Notes: generated by a model not told the origin, from the letters alone. A DNA stretch of 13,948 nt from Bacteroidales bacterium (GCA_003557965.1 PWND01000074.1:1-13948), one strand, 5' to 3'. Positions 5,585-12,142 are shown, counted from the stretch's first letter. A program made the numbers and translations.

Positions 5585-6053
5585 ACCATCTTGGGATGAT
5601 TATTTCATGGAAGTAGTACAGGCTATATCCAAAAGGGCAACTTGTGATCGTGGTAGAAGCGGTTGTGTAATTGCAAGAAATCATCAAGTTCTTGTAACTG
5701 GATATGTTGGATCACCCGTTGGTTTTCCTCACTGTGATGACGTGGGACATCAAATGAAAAAATTGTTGCATGAGGACGGATCAGTTTCAAATCATTGCAT
5801 GAGGACAGTCCATGCAGAGCAAAACGCCATCTGCCAGGCGGCAAAAATGGGAATTTCAATTGATGGAGCTACTTTATATTGCAAAATGACTCCATGTAGA
5901 GTTTGCGCTATGTTAATAATTAATTGTGGAATAAAAAGAGTATATTGCGAAAGAAGATATCATGCAGGAAAGGAATCGGAAGAAATGTTTATGCAAGCTG
6001 GCATTGAGTTAGTTTACAAATTTAATGAAACTGAGCAATACGAAAATCAATAA
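5565..6053 (+). CDS. comEB: Deoxycytidylate (dCMP) deaminase, ComEB type
   Basis: A 162-residue zinc-dependent deaminase that converts dCMP to dUMP, feeding thymidylate synthesis. The catalytic motif HAEQNAI (83-89) gives zinc ligand His83 and proton-shuttling Glu85, and PCRVC (110-114) gives Cys111 and Cys114. The upstream segments SKRATCDRGRSGCVI (22-36) and GYVGSPVGFPHCDDVG (46-61) match dCMP deaminases, including the substrate-pocket region between the first strands. The name comEB comes from Bacillus, where the gene lies in a competence operon. Here there is no comEA or comEC neighbour, so the role is nucleotide metabolism. The ATG at 5565 is supported by GGGAGG seven bases upstream, inside the end of the kinase gene (20-base overlap). 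Confidence 0.92.
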   Translation: MSSKYIRPSWDDYFMEVVQAISKRATCDRGRSGCVIARNHQVLVTGYVGSPVGFPHCDDVGHQMKKLLHEDGSVSNHCMRTVHAEQNAICQAAKMGISIDGATLYCKMTPCRVCAMLIINCGIKRVYCERRYHAGKESEEMFMQAGIELVYKFNETEQYENQ

Positions 6054-6108
6054 TTTTATAATCATTTGCAACACTCGTTAATTAGCATTCTACAATACTT
6101 TATAGCTT

Positions 6109-6140
6109 TTGTTAATTTTATGAACAATTTAAATTAACAA
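6109..6140. promoter_or_regulatory. Long inverted repeat with Rex-like half sites
   Basis: Ten-base arms TTGTTAATTT (6109-6118) and AAATTAACAA (6131-6140) are separated by 12 bases. The outer seven bases, TTGTTAA and TTAACAA, equal the half sites of the redox repressor Rex as described in Clostridia, but Rex sites have about four bases between halves. A closer partner, TGAACAA (6121-6127), gives a five-base gap with one mismatch. It lies ~200 bases upstream of the iron-sulfur protein gene and 56 bases after the deaminase stop. It may be an operator or merely a 3' hairpin. Confidence 0.3.
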
Positions 6141-6202
6141 TTTATATTTACTACCTAATATGATTTATCATTTAATAGAAAAATCGTTCGTTATAGGGCT
6201 TT

Positions 6203-6219
6203 AAAAAAGGTGCTTTTTT
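6203..6219 (+). terminator. Weak AT-only hairpin, possible terminator after the deaminase gene
   Basis: AAAAAAG (6203-6209) pairs with CTTTTTT (6213-6219) around a GTG loop. The stem is almost entirely A-T, so stability is low, but the run of six T is in the right place. This is the only terminator-like structure on the plus strand between the deaminase and the iron-sulfur gene. Confidence 0.25.
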
Positions 6220-6252
6220 GTAGTTATAAAAATAATAATCATCTATTATAGA

Positions 6253-6301
6253 TTTCAAATTTGAAAAAAATAATTCTTAATTTAGTATATTAGTACTAAA
6301 T
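6253..6301. promoter_or_regulatory. Two dyads upstream of the iron-sulfur protein promoter
   Basis: A perfect 14-bp palindrome, TTTCAAATTTGAAA (6253-6266), is followed 13 bases later by an inverted repeat with eight-base arms. Those arms are ATTTAGTA (6280-6287) and TACTAAAT (6294-6301), separated by six bases. The second has the two-arm, six-base-gap geometry of CRP/FNR-type sites. Its centre lies about 55 bases before the predicted transcription start, an activator-like distance. The regulator is unknown; the assignment is inference. Confidence 0.4.
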
Positions 6302-6310
6302 AAACTTTTA

Positions 6311-6339
6311 TAGACATAGATTTGTTTAATTAATATAAT
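6311..6339 (+). promoter_or_regulatory. Promoter of the iron-sulfur protein gene
   Basis: TAGACA (6311-6316, five of six consensus bases) and TATAAT (6334-6339) lie exactly 17 bases apart. Transcription should start near 6346, giving a leader of only ~14 bases that contains the ribosome site GGAGG (6348-6352) seven bases before the ATG. Confidence 0.6.
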
Positions 6340-6359
6340 AAAAAAATGGAGGCAAAAAA

Positions 6360-7190
6360 ATGGTAAAAAGAAAAATCGTAAATATTGACGAAGAAAAATG
6401 TAATGGATGTGGTTACTGTATACCAAATTGCCAGGAAGGTGCTCTTCAAATCATTGATGGAAAAGCCAGATTGATCAGTGATTATTTTTGTGACGGATTA
6501 GGAGCCTGTTTAGGTCATTGCCCTATGGATGCCATTACCATTGAAGAAAGAGAAGCAAAGCCTTATAACGAAACATTAGTTATGGAATCTATTGCCAAGC
6601 AAGGCGCCAATACTATAAAAGCTCACTTGATGCATCTTAAAGAACATAATGAATTTAAATTTTTGCAAGAAGCAGTTGATTATTTAAAAAAACATGGAAT
6701 TCCTGTGCCATCTCTGGAAGAAGAACAATCTGAACATCCAATGCCATGTGGTTGCCCTGGTACTATGGCGACTACTATCAAAAGAAATCAAAAAAATAAT
6801 CATAATCTTTCTCACTCAACTTTAACCTCTGAGTTGACTCAATGGCCCATTCAACTTCATTTGGTCCCGCCTTCTGCTCCTTTTCTCAAGGGGTCGCATC
6901 TTTTAATTTCAGCTTCCTGTACTGCTTTTTCATTAGCAAGCTTTCATGGCGATTTATTGCGAAGAAAAAAAATACTTATTGCATGCCCCAAGTTGGATAA
7001 AACTGATCCTTATAAAGAAAAGTTAATTAAAATATTTAAAATCAATGAACTCAAAAGTATTACAGTCGCAATCATGGAAGTGCCTTGTTGCAAAGGGCTT
7101 TACCAATTGGTGCAAAGCGCATTGGAAGAATCAGGCGTAAATGTTCCTCTTATCAAGGAAACCATAAGCATAGATGGAAAAATATTGTAA
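6360..7190 (+). CDS. Two-cluster 4Fe-4S ferredoxin-like protein with a C-terminal cysteine domain
   Basis: The 276-residue soluble protein starts with a ferredoxin domain. Cys14, 17, 20 and 24 form a standard CxxCxxCxxxC cluster motif. The second motif is CDGLGACLGHCP (Cys44, 50, 54), with the first CxxC widened. After a helical stretch (about 65-115) comes MPCGCPGT (about 128-135). The C-terminal half has more cysteines, in SASCTAFSLASFHGDLL, IACPKLDKTD and VPCCKGLYQLV, and may bind another cluster or metal. Proteins of this layout are common in strict anaerobes and are usually annotated only as ferredoxin. Some lie near hybrid-cluster-protein genes, but none is visible here. It probably carries electrons or maintains redox balance in the cytoplasm. 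The start is fixed by GGAGG at seven bases. Confidence 0.85.
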   Translation: MVKRKIVNIDEEKCNGCGYCIPNCQEGALQIIDGKARLISDYFCDGLGACLGHCPMDAITIEEREAKPYNETLVMESIAKQGANTIKAHLMHLKEHNEFKFLQEAVDYLKKHGIPVPSLEEEQSEHPMPCGCPGTMATTIKRNQKNNHNLSHSTLTSELTQWPIQLHLVPPSAPFLKGSHLLISASCTAFSLASFHGDLLRRKKILIACPKLDKTDPYKEKLIKIFKINELKSITVAIMEVPCCKGLYQLVQSALEESGVNVPLIKETISIDGKIL

Positions 7191-7195
7191 AAGAA

Positions 7196-7225
7196 TTAAC
7201 CTTTCTCTTTTCTTCCAGTATAAAT
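7196..7225 (-). pseudogene. Eleven-codon remnant matching the C-terminus of the zinc-ribbon gene at 11146
   Basis: These 30 bases match 11146-11175 at 27 positions without gaps, including a shared 20-base identity (7206-7225 with 11156-11175), and share the same stop codon. Read on the minus strand they encode IYTGRKEKG-stop, against IYTGRKENS-stop in the intact gene. A TAG in the same frame lies just upstream (7229-7231), so there is no functional frame. This looks like the 3' scar of a lost second copy. Such short matches can occur by chance in AT-rich DNA, but the conserved frame and stop argue against it. Confidence 0.45.
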
Positions 7226-7278
7226 AAGCTCCTACTTATCTTTTAAACAATTTATGTCTTTTAATGAGCAAGATAACT

Positions 7279-10200
7279 CTAATTACTCTTAAAATAAATC
7301 GTTATGCGCTGCAATTCGCCATCCCATTCAACATCTGCGCCAAAAGCTTCTGCGATAAATCTTAAAGGCACCAAAGTTCTTCCCTCTTTTATTTGTGGAG
7401 CAACATCCAGGACAATTTCATTTTGATTGATGTATGCTTTTTTTTGTCCAATAGTTAAAAATATTCTGATACCAAAATTTGTATTAAATTGAATAATCAC
7501 CTCAGGTTTAATTGGGTCATTACTTTTAATGAATAGATTTGTTTCAATTGGACCAGGCCGGGAAATGTGTTCTGGAAGCAACTTTATTAATATATCGATA
7601 GAAGAATTACTTTTTATAGAAAATGAGCTGGGTTCAAATTGTAAAAAATTTTCTTTGCTTGAGATGTCTCCCACTAGATCGACTTCTCCCGTATTTTTCA
7701 AGGATAATGAAAATATATTGGCTTCTTTAAGGGTTATATTGCCTACTTCCAGAGAAGGAGATTTCATTAGATATGCTTTTACAATGATCCCGCATTCAGC
7801 TCTATAAGGGTCATTGCTAAATATTCTAATCAAATCAGCAAAAGGTCCATATTCCTTCAATTTGTAAGGATCTAATGTGACTTCAATATTTTTTGACATG
7901 CGTGGCGCAAGCTTTATATTTTCCTCACTTAATACAACAGCTTTATGGGGGGATTCAATTCTTAACTTCAAGTCCTGATTGCCATAATTACTAACTATAA
8001 GAGAAGAAGAGGGTTGATCGTAAACTGATATGTTCCCAAAATCAATATCATCGCTTTCTATGATTAAGTTGGGGTGATCTGGCAAAACTTCTTGCTTCCA
8101 ATACCAGTAAGCGCAATTCCATGTGTTTGCTTGTGGCATAGGGGATGATTTAAAATTTGCAATATCACGGTGAGCTGCCTTAATCTCAATACGATGATAC
8201 AATGGAATCGAAGGTAATTCTTCTGTTACGATTTTTTGAATTTTACGCAAATTGGAATAAATTGTTTTTTTATCAAGGCTTGATAAATTTTCTTCAAGTA
8301 ATTTGTTAACTTGCTCATTATGAAATGCTGTATAATTTTGACCTCTGAAACTGTTTTCTTCCGTAGGGATATAATCTGAATGTAGAATGGACAGGAGGTT
8401 TGAATGAATACCCATTATCCATGCATACATTGTGGCAGTGGGCCCTTCGAATTTACGCTCTCGCAATGTACGATTAAAAAATTCTCCAGGAAATTGGTTA
8501 ACAATGGATACATCAATATTTAATTTCCTCCAATCCTCAGCAATATATGATTGTTGCATTTCTCTATGAGTTGAGCCAGCGGTTGTAGTAAAGGTAATTT
8601 TTAGTGGAACCCCATTCTTTTCGCGATAATTGGTATCAGGGTTTATTTTCCATCCCGCTTCATCTAGCAATTGGTTTGCCTTTATGGGATCATAAGCATA
8701 CTTGGTGATAGAAGCTTTATCATAAGCAGGATGAAGTTCAGAAAACCACGAATATGCTATAGGTTGTCGACCGTCAAATAAGTCGTAAACCATTTTCTCT
8801 CTGTTAAGCCCAAATATTAAAGCATGCCTTACTCTATCATCACTCAAAAATTCATCATCGATATTAAAGTCAATATGCTCCCAAGTGTTGGAGAGGTTAT
8901 AGTAAAGCTCAATGTAAGAATCTGGGATAAGTTCCATTTCATAAGCTTGATTGATAGTTATGGGTGAGAGAGAGATGTCAAGAGCCCCTTCAATTAATTT
9001 ACTTATTCGTTGTTCGGAATTGGGGATAAGCTGAATTTCAATCTCAGGTATCAATGGTGTTCCGTAAACATAATATGGATTTGCTTCCAATATAATATTA
9101 TTCCCCTTGTTCCATTCATTAACGATATAGGGACCTGCATGCAAAGGCTTAGTATTATATTCTTCATCATTAACGCATTGAGCAATAAAGGCTTTATCTT
9201 TTAAATATTGTTCAGATTTGTATCCTTCAGGATTCTCAGGGCAAGGAAGAGCATAATATTCAGTATCGTTTAATTTATAAGGTTGAAGATGATAATTATA
9301 TTTTTCTTCAAAGAAATGACGAGGCATGGGAAAGATTGAGTTTGCATACAAATAGGGTTTATTCCATACTTTCCTTACGGTATAATCATCTAATGCTTCT
9401 ACTTTATCAATCCAAAAAATAATATCAGATGGGTATCCTGGAAATGAAGGATGATTAAAAAGGTAATGCGAAAAAACAAAATCGTCAGCTGTCAAAGGTC
9501 TGCCATCTGACCATTTTAAGCCTGAATGTATTTCAAAAACTATCTCCATGGAATCAATTTCACCTTCATGATCTTCGTGGACTTTCCAAAGACCATTTTC
9601 AAAGGTGGGAACTCTTTTTATAAGACTTGGAAAACTTTTCCATTGTGGATCATAAGAGGTAATTGCATTCTGATATAACATGGCTGAAATATCCAATGCA
9701 GAAGCGGAGAAGTCTAATCCAAAAAAAAGATTTCCTGGCTCCATGCTCATTTCAGTAACAATTTTGCCTCCTCTGACAGGGGGAAAGGCTAGCATGAAAA
9801 GACTATAGGCTGACTCACCAAATAAAATAGGAGCTTCTGCTTGCACATATCGATAATCATCCAAATCAATATAACGATATTCCATTAATTGAAACTCAGG
9901 CAAATAGCAAGTTGTTAATGTTCCAATGGCATCATCAGGAATAGCATCATAACCATCTTGCGCTGGTATTAATGGCTTTTTAAAGTTTTTTGCGGTCTCT
10001 TGAGCTTTATCACTATGAGCTTTTACCAACCAAATGCTTGCATCAGAGCGAACCAGAAAACTTTCAGGATCAAATGAAGATGTTTTTTCTATAATGTTAA
10101 CCTCTAAAGCAGTCATGATATATGGGTAGTTTTTGCAATCCTTGTTCAGATCATCAAATCTATGATTAGATTTTTTTATGTCAATGTTTTTTGTTCTAAT

Positions 10201-10458
10201 AAGCCAACGAATAAAATCACCGCGATTTACAGGATATAGAGGATCAAGCTTATCTTCATGATCAAAAACTTTCATCTGATTAACTTTAAAAATATAATCA
10301 TATGTCCACTCGAATGTATCTGTTCGAGTGCCAGGTGGAAGAATATTGTTCAATAAATCATGTATATCCCTGTTTGATTTGCTGTGAATATTGAAAGGGA
10401 AAAAGCTAATTGAAAAAAATATTATAATTAAGAAAACAATTACCCTTTTAAAACTCAT
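7279..10458 (-). CDS. Mosaic surface protein: SLH repeats, family 5 solute-binding module, ASH-like domains, copper-amine-oxidase-N domain
   Basis: The 1059-residue exported protein has a Sec signal peptide (about 1-26, no lipobox). Two S-layer-homology-like repeats follow (about 50-92 and 97-148; LDPLYPVNRGDFIRWLI and SFDPESFLVRSDASIWLV). A complete family 5 oligopeptide-type solute-binding module (about 220-795) includes SGLKWSDGRPLTADDFVFSH and VRHALIFGLNREKMVYDLFD. Two ASH/HYDIN-like beta domains (about 798-897 and 898-998) contain IDFGNISV, VSNYGNQDL and IFSNDPY. A copper-amine-oxidase-N domain (999-1059) ends the protein with EGRTLVPLRFIAEAFGADVE. Normal oligopeptide binding proteins are ~550 residues and lipid-anchored; this one should be held to the cell wall by SLH. 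No permease or ATPase partner is encoded nearby, so it may be a receptor or scavenger. AAGGGG nine bases upstream supports the ATG at 10458. It lies 22 bases downstream of msrA. Confidence 0.88.
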   Translation of the reverse strand: MSFKRVIVFLIIIFFSISFFPFNIHSKSNRDIHDLLNNILPPGTRTDTFEWTYDYIFKVNQMKVFDHEDKLDPLYPVNRGDFIRWLIRTKNIDIKKSNHRFDDLNKDCKNYPYIMTALEVNIIEKTSSFDPESFLVRSDASIWLVKAHSDKAQETAKNFKKPLIPAQDGYDAIPDDAIGTLTTCYLPEFQLMEYRYIDLDDYRYVQAEAPILFGESAYSLFMLAFPPVRGGKIVTEMSMEPGNLFFGLDFSASALDISAMLYQNAITSYDPQWKSFPSLIKRVPTFENGLWKVHEDHEGEIDSMEIVFEIHSGLKWSDGRPLTADDFVFSHYLFNHPSFPGYPSDIIFWIDKVEALDDYTVRKVWNKPYLYANSIFPMPRHFFEEKYNYHLQPYKLNDTEYYALPCPENPEGYKSEQYLKDKAFIAQCVNDEEYNTKPLHAGPYIVNEWNKGNNIILEANPYYVYGTPLIPEIEIQLIPNSEQRISKLIEGALDISLSPITINQAYEMELIPDSYIELYYNLSNTWEHIDFNIDDEFLSDDRVRHALIFGLNREKMVYDLFDGRQPIAYSWFSELHPAYDKASITKYAYDPIKANQLLDEAGWKINPDTNYREKNGVPLKITFTTTAGSTHREMQQSYIAEDWRKLNIDVSIVNQFPGEFFNRTLRERKFEGPTATMYAWIMGIHSNLLSILHSDYIPTEENSFRGQNYTAFHNEQVNKLLEENLSSLDKKTIYSNLRKIQKIVTEELPSIPLYHRIEIKAAHRDIANFKSSPMPQANTWNCAYWYWKQEVLPDHPNLIIESDDIDFGNISVYDQPSSSLIVSNYGNQDLKLRIESPHKAVVLSEENIKLAPRMSKNIEVTLDPYKLKEYGPFADLIRIFSNDPYRAECGIIVKAYLMKSPSLEVGNITLKEANIFSLSLKNTGEVDLVGDISSKENFLQFEPSSFSIKSNSSIDILIKLLPEHISRPGPIETNLFIKSNDPIKPEVIIQFNTNFGIRIFLTIGQKKAYINQNEIVLDVAPQIKEGRTLVPLRFIAEAFGADVEWDGELQRITIYFKSN

Positions 10459-10480
10459 TGGTAGCACCCCTTTTAAAAAA

Positions 10481-11014
10481 TTATCTGAATAATTTCTTTA
10501 CTGTTGTCACTTTTGGGCGTATTGCCATTTGGCAGTATGCCTTATGAGGATTTTTTTCAAAATAGTTGTGATGATATTTTTCAGCTTCATAAAAAGTATC
10601 AAGAGGTAAGATTTCTGTAACAATCGGTTTTTCGTAAATTTTATTAATTTTAATGTCTTCCAGATAGTCCTGAATTTCATTTTCCTGCGAAGGACTGGTA
10701 AAAAAAATTGCAGAACGATATTGAGAGCCTATGTCAGCACCTTGTCGATGGTATGAAGTTGGATCATGTGCAGTAAAAAAAACTTCAAGCAACTTTCTAT
10801 AACTAATAGCTGAAGGATTAAACGTAATTTTTATAGCTTCAGCATGATCTGTCTCTCCAGTGCATACTTCTTCATAGCTTGGATTTTTTAAATGACCTCC
10901 CGTATAGCCAGGCACAATGGATAATATGCCTTCAAACATTGAGAATACTGCTTCAAGACACCAAAAACATCCACCTGCAAAAACTGCAATCTCAGTTACA
11001 TTATTCATTGACAT
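10481..11014 (-). CDS. msrA: Peptide methionine-S-sulfoxide reductase MsrA
   Basis: The 177-residue enzyme reduces the S form of methionine sulfoxide in proteins. The catalytic motif GGCFWCLE (14-21) gives nucleophile Cys16. The family segments PGYTGGH (about 35-41), YEEVCTGETDHAEA, FFTAHDPTSYHRQGADIGSQ, YRSAIFF and FYEAEKYHHNYFEKNP are all intact, and the C-terminal YCQMAI supplies a likely resolving cysteine. It has no signal peptide and is cytoplasmic. No MsrB domain is fused or adjacent. The ATG at 11012-11014 follows a GGGGGG-rich ribosome site; earlier in-frame starts up to 11128 lie beyond the promoter dyad and look spurious. It is the first gene of a probable two-gene unit with the surface protein. 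Confidence 0.95.
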   Translation of the reverse strand: MSMNNVTEIAVFAGGCFWCLEAVFSMFEGILSIVPGYTGGHLKNPSYEEVCTGETDHAEAIKITFNPSAISYRKLLEVFFTAHDPTSYHRQGADIGSQYRSAIFFTSPSQENEIQDYLEDIKINKIYEKPIVTEILPLDTFYEAEKYHHNYFEKNPHKAYCQMAIRPKVTTVKKLFR

Positions 11015-11032
11015 GCATTCCCCCCCTTTGTC

Positions 11033-11050
11033 TATACTATACATAGTATA
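11033..11050. promoter_or_regulatory. 18-bp palindrome in the msrA promoter region
   Basis: Eight-base arms TATACTAT (11033-11040) and ATAGTATA (11043-11050) surround AC. On the minus strand each arm contains a -10-like hexamer (TATACT at 11050-11045, TATAGT at 11041-11036), and the dyad ends 18 bases before the msrA ATG. A repressor bound here would cover the core promoter and transcription start. No -35 box is convincing. GntR- or MarR-type regulators bind similar dyads, but the regulator is not in the window. Confidence 0.5.
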
Positions 11051-11087
11051 CAATAATAAATAACTTATTAAAAACCTATATATCCAA

Positions 11088-11136
11088 ACATCCGTTTGAC
11101 ACATTAGGGACAGTCCCCTTTGTATCATACAGATGT
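11088..11136. repeat. REP-like hairpin repeat, copy A
   Basis: A 49-base imperfect palindrome whose core, GTTTGACACATTAGGGACAG plus TCCCCTTTGT, is identical to copy B. The centre GGGACAGTCCC closes the hairpin, and a TTA/CTT internal bulge separates it from the lower stem. The outermost arms are ACATC and GATGT. Three lower-stem mismatches make this the more decayed copy. It lies between the stop of the zinc-ribbon gene and the msrA promoter dyad. The GGGACAGTCCC core is, from memory, typical of REP elements moved by REP-associated tyrosine transposases; none is encoded here. Confidence 0.8.
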
Positions 11137-11145
11137 TTTATTAAA

Positions 11146-11376
11146 TTAACTGTTTTCTTTTCTTCCAGTATAAATGAATTGATGTGTTTTCATTTTAAAG
11201 TGTGAGTCCATTTCAATTCCTACTACATTTTTACAAACACAAAGCAGGGAGCCATTTTTGATTATCATTTCCAAAGGTTCTATTCTATCTTTATAACATC
11301 TCAAGACTTGCCCTTGTCCAATCTTTTTATATTTAAATAATTTAGTTTTACATTTTGCGCATCGTATAGTAAGCAT
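11146..11376 (-). CDS. Zinc-ribbon microprotein, Com-like
   Basis: The 76-residue protein has CAKC (Cys6, Cys9), Cys27 and CVC (Cys46, Cys48), which together can hold one zinc. The N-terminus IRCAKCKTKLFKYKKIG and LRCYKDRI are typical of small zinc-ribbon proteins of Firmicutes. They resemble the phage Mu Com translational regulator, although that link is weak. It may bind nucleic acid or another protein; the function is unknown. No ribosome site precedes the ATG at 11374-11376. A promoter (TTGAAG-16-TAAAAT) ends six bases before it, so translation may be leaderless. REP-like copy A begins ten bases after its stop. A remnant of its C-terminal codons is found at 7196-7225. Confidence 0.65.
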   Translation of the reverse strand: MLTIRCAKCKTKLFKYKKIGQGQVLRCYKDRIEPLEMIIKNGSLLCVCKNVVGIEMDSHFKMKTHQFIYTGRKENS

Positions 11377-11382
11377 AGTAAT

Positions 11383-11410
11383 ATTTTAAATTACAATCAT
11401 TTTGCTTCAA
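11383..11410 (-). promoter_or_regulatory. Possible promoter of the zinc-ribbon gene giving a leaderless mRNA
   Basis: On the minus strand TTGAAG (11410-11405) and TAAAAT (11388-11383) are 16 bases apart. The -10 box ends six bases before the ATG, so transcription would start at the start codon. Both boxes deviate from consensus and the region is AT-rich, so confidence is limited. It agrees with the lack of any ribosome site. Confidence 0.35.
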
Positions 11411-11415
11411 TTGAA

Positions 11416-11434
11416 TTTCAATATTTTATTGAAA
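11416..11434. promoter_or_regulatory. Inverted repeat between the zinc-ribbon and HIT genes
   Basis: Arms TTTCAAT (11416-11422) and ATTGAAA (11428-11434) are separated by five bases, next to a smaller palindrome TTCAATTGAA (11406-11415). It lies in the divergent region upstream of both genes and could be an operator. It is AT-rich and could be chance. Confidence 0.3.
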
Positions 11435-11492
11435 CCATTGAATTTTTTTACTACCCTTTCAATTAAACAGATTAAATATGAGGAGTTTAAAC

Positions 11493-11921
11493 ATGAAAGA
11501 AGATTGCATTTTTTGTAAAATATTAAACAAACAACTATCTTCCTATCAAATATTCGAAAATCAAGAAATCATGGCTTTTCTTGACAATCGACCTCTTTTT
11601 CCTGGTCATACGCTAGTTATACCAAAGGTGCATATTGAAACCATATTTGAGCTTGAAGATCATTTGGCTCAAAAGCTATTTCAAGCAAGCAAGCATATTG
11701 CTATTGCTGTTAAAAAGGCTATGGGAGCAGAAGGTATTTTTATTGGAAATAACAATGTCATAGGACAGACAGTTCCACATTTTCATTTACATGTAGTGCC
11801 AAGAAATAAAGGTGATGGGCTTAAAGGATTTTTCTGGCCAAGAAACCCCTATTCAACAGAGCAGGAAATCTCAGAAACACAACTAAAAATTCAAAATGTA
11901 CTTAAAGGGTTAAATATCTGA
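11493..11921 (+). CDS. HIT-family nucleotide hydrolase/transferase
   Basis: A 142-residue histidine-triad protein. The catalytic triad HFHLHV lies near residues 110-115 in GQTVPHFHLHVVPR. The N-terminal CIFCKI (Cys5, Cys8) is a zinc half-site found in many HIT proteins, and FPGHTLVIPKVHIETI is the family's conserved second strand. HIT proteins of this branch hydrolyse AMP-linked or dinucleoside polyphosphates; the exact substrate cannot be deduced. It is cytoplasmic. The ATG at 11493 follows GAGGAG about seven bases upstream; an earlier in-frame start at 11478 lacks a site. Immediately after its stop lie a short tandem repeat and the REP-like copy B. Confidence 0.92.
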   Translation: MKEDCIFCKILNKQLSSYQIFENQEIMAFLDNRPLFPGHTLVIPKVHIETIFELEDHLAQKLFQASKHIAIAVKKAMGAEGIFIGNNNVIGQTVPHFHLHVVPRNKGDGLKGFFWPRNPYSTEQEISETQLKIQNVLKGLNI

Positions 11922-11955
11922 TCTGATTAATTAAAATCTGAAATGATTTAATAAA
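11916..11955 (+). repeat. Two-unit 20-base tandem repeat across the HIT gene stop
   Basis: Units 11916-11935 and 11936-11955 match at 16 of 20 positions, both beginning ATCTGA. The first unit contains the HIT stop codon (11919-11921). This looks like a small local duplication with no clear function. Confidence 0.4.
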
Positions 11956-11973
11956 ACTCTTATAGAATATTAT

Positions 11974-12022
11974 ACACCCGTTTGACACATTAGGGACAGT
12001 CCCCTTTGTGTCAAACGAGTGT
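11974..12022. repeat. REP-like hairpin repeat, copy B
   Basis: This is the better preserved copy of the 49-base element, in the same orientation as copy A and 886 bases from it. The lower stem CGTTTGACACA (11979-11989) pairs fully with TGTGTCAAACG (12007-12017), and the top stem is GGGAC/GTCCC around one base. The outer arms are ACAC and GTGT. Compared with copy A, the fourth base pair changes from T-A to C-G with pairing kept. It lies 52 bases after the HIT stop, outside any gene. Confidence 0.85.
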
Positions 12023-12142
12023 TTGTATAAAAGTGCAGATAAGTATTTTCATGGATAATCTTCCCCTATTATTTTAATATTGTTTATTTTTTATAAAATA
12101 TGTAAAGAAAGTGAATAAAAAAAAGGAAAGAGGAAGTGAAGT

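Noticed and set aside
6109..6127. A confident Rex operator
   Set aside because: The half-site gap is five instead of four bases with one mismatch, and the distance to the promoter is large, so it is listed only as a low-confidence dyad.
7529..9204. Two plus-strand frames inside the surface protein gene (7529-7807, 9010-9204)
   Set aside because: Both are antisense to well-supported domains of the surface protein.
11088..12022. A composite transposon or insertion sequence bounded by the two hairpins
   Set aside because: The copies are direct repeats, no transposase lies between them, and the enclosed genes (zinc ribbon, HIT) look like normal chromosomal genes.
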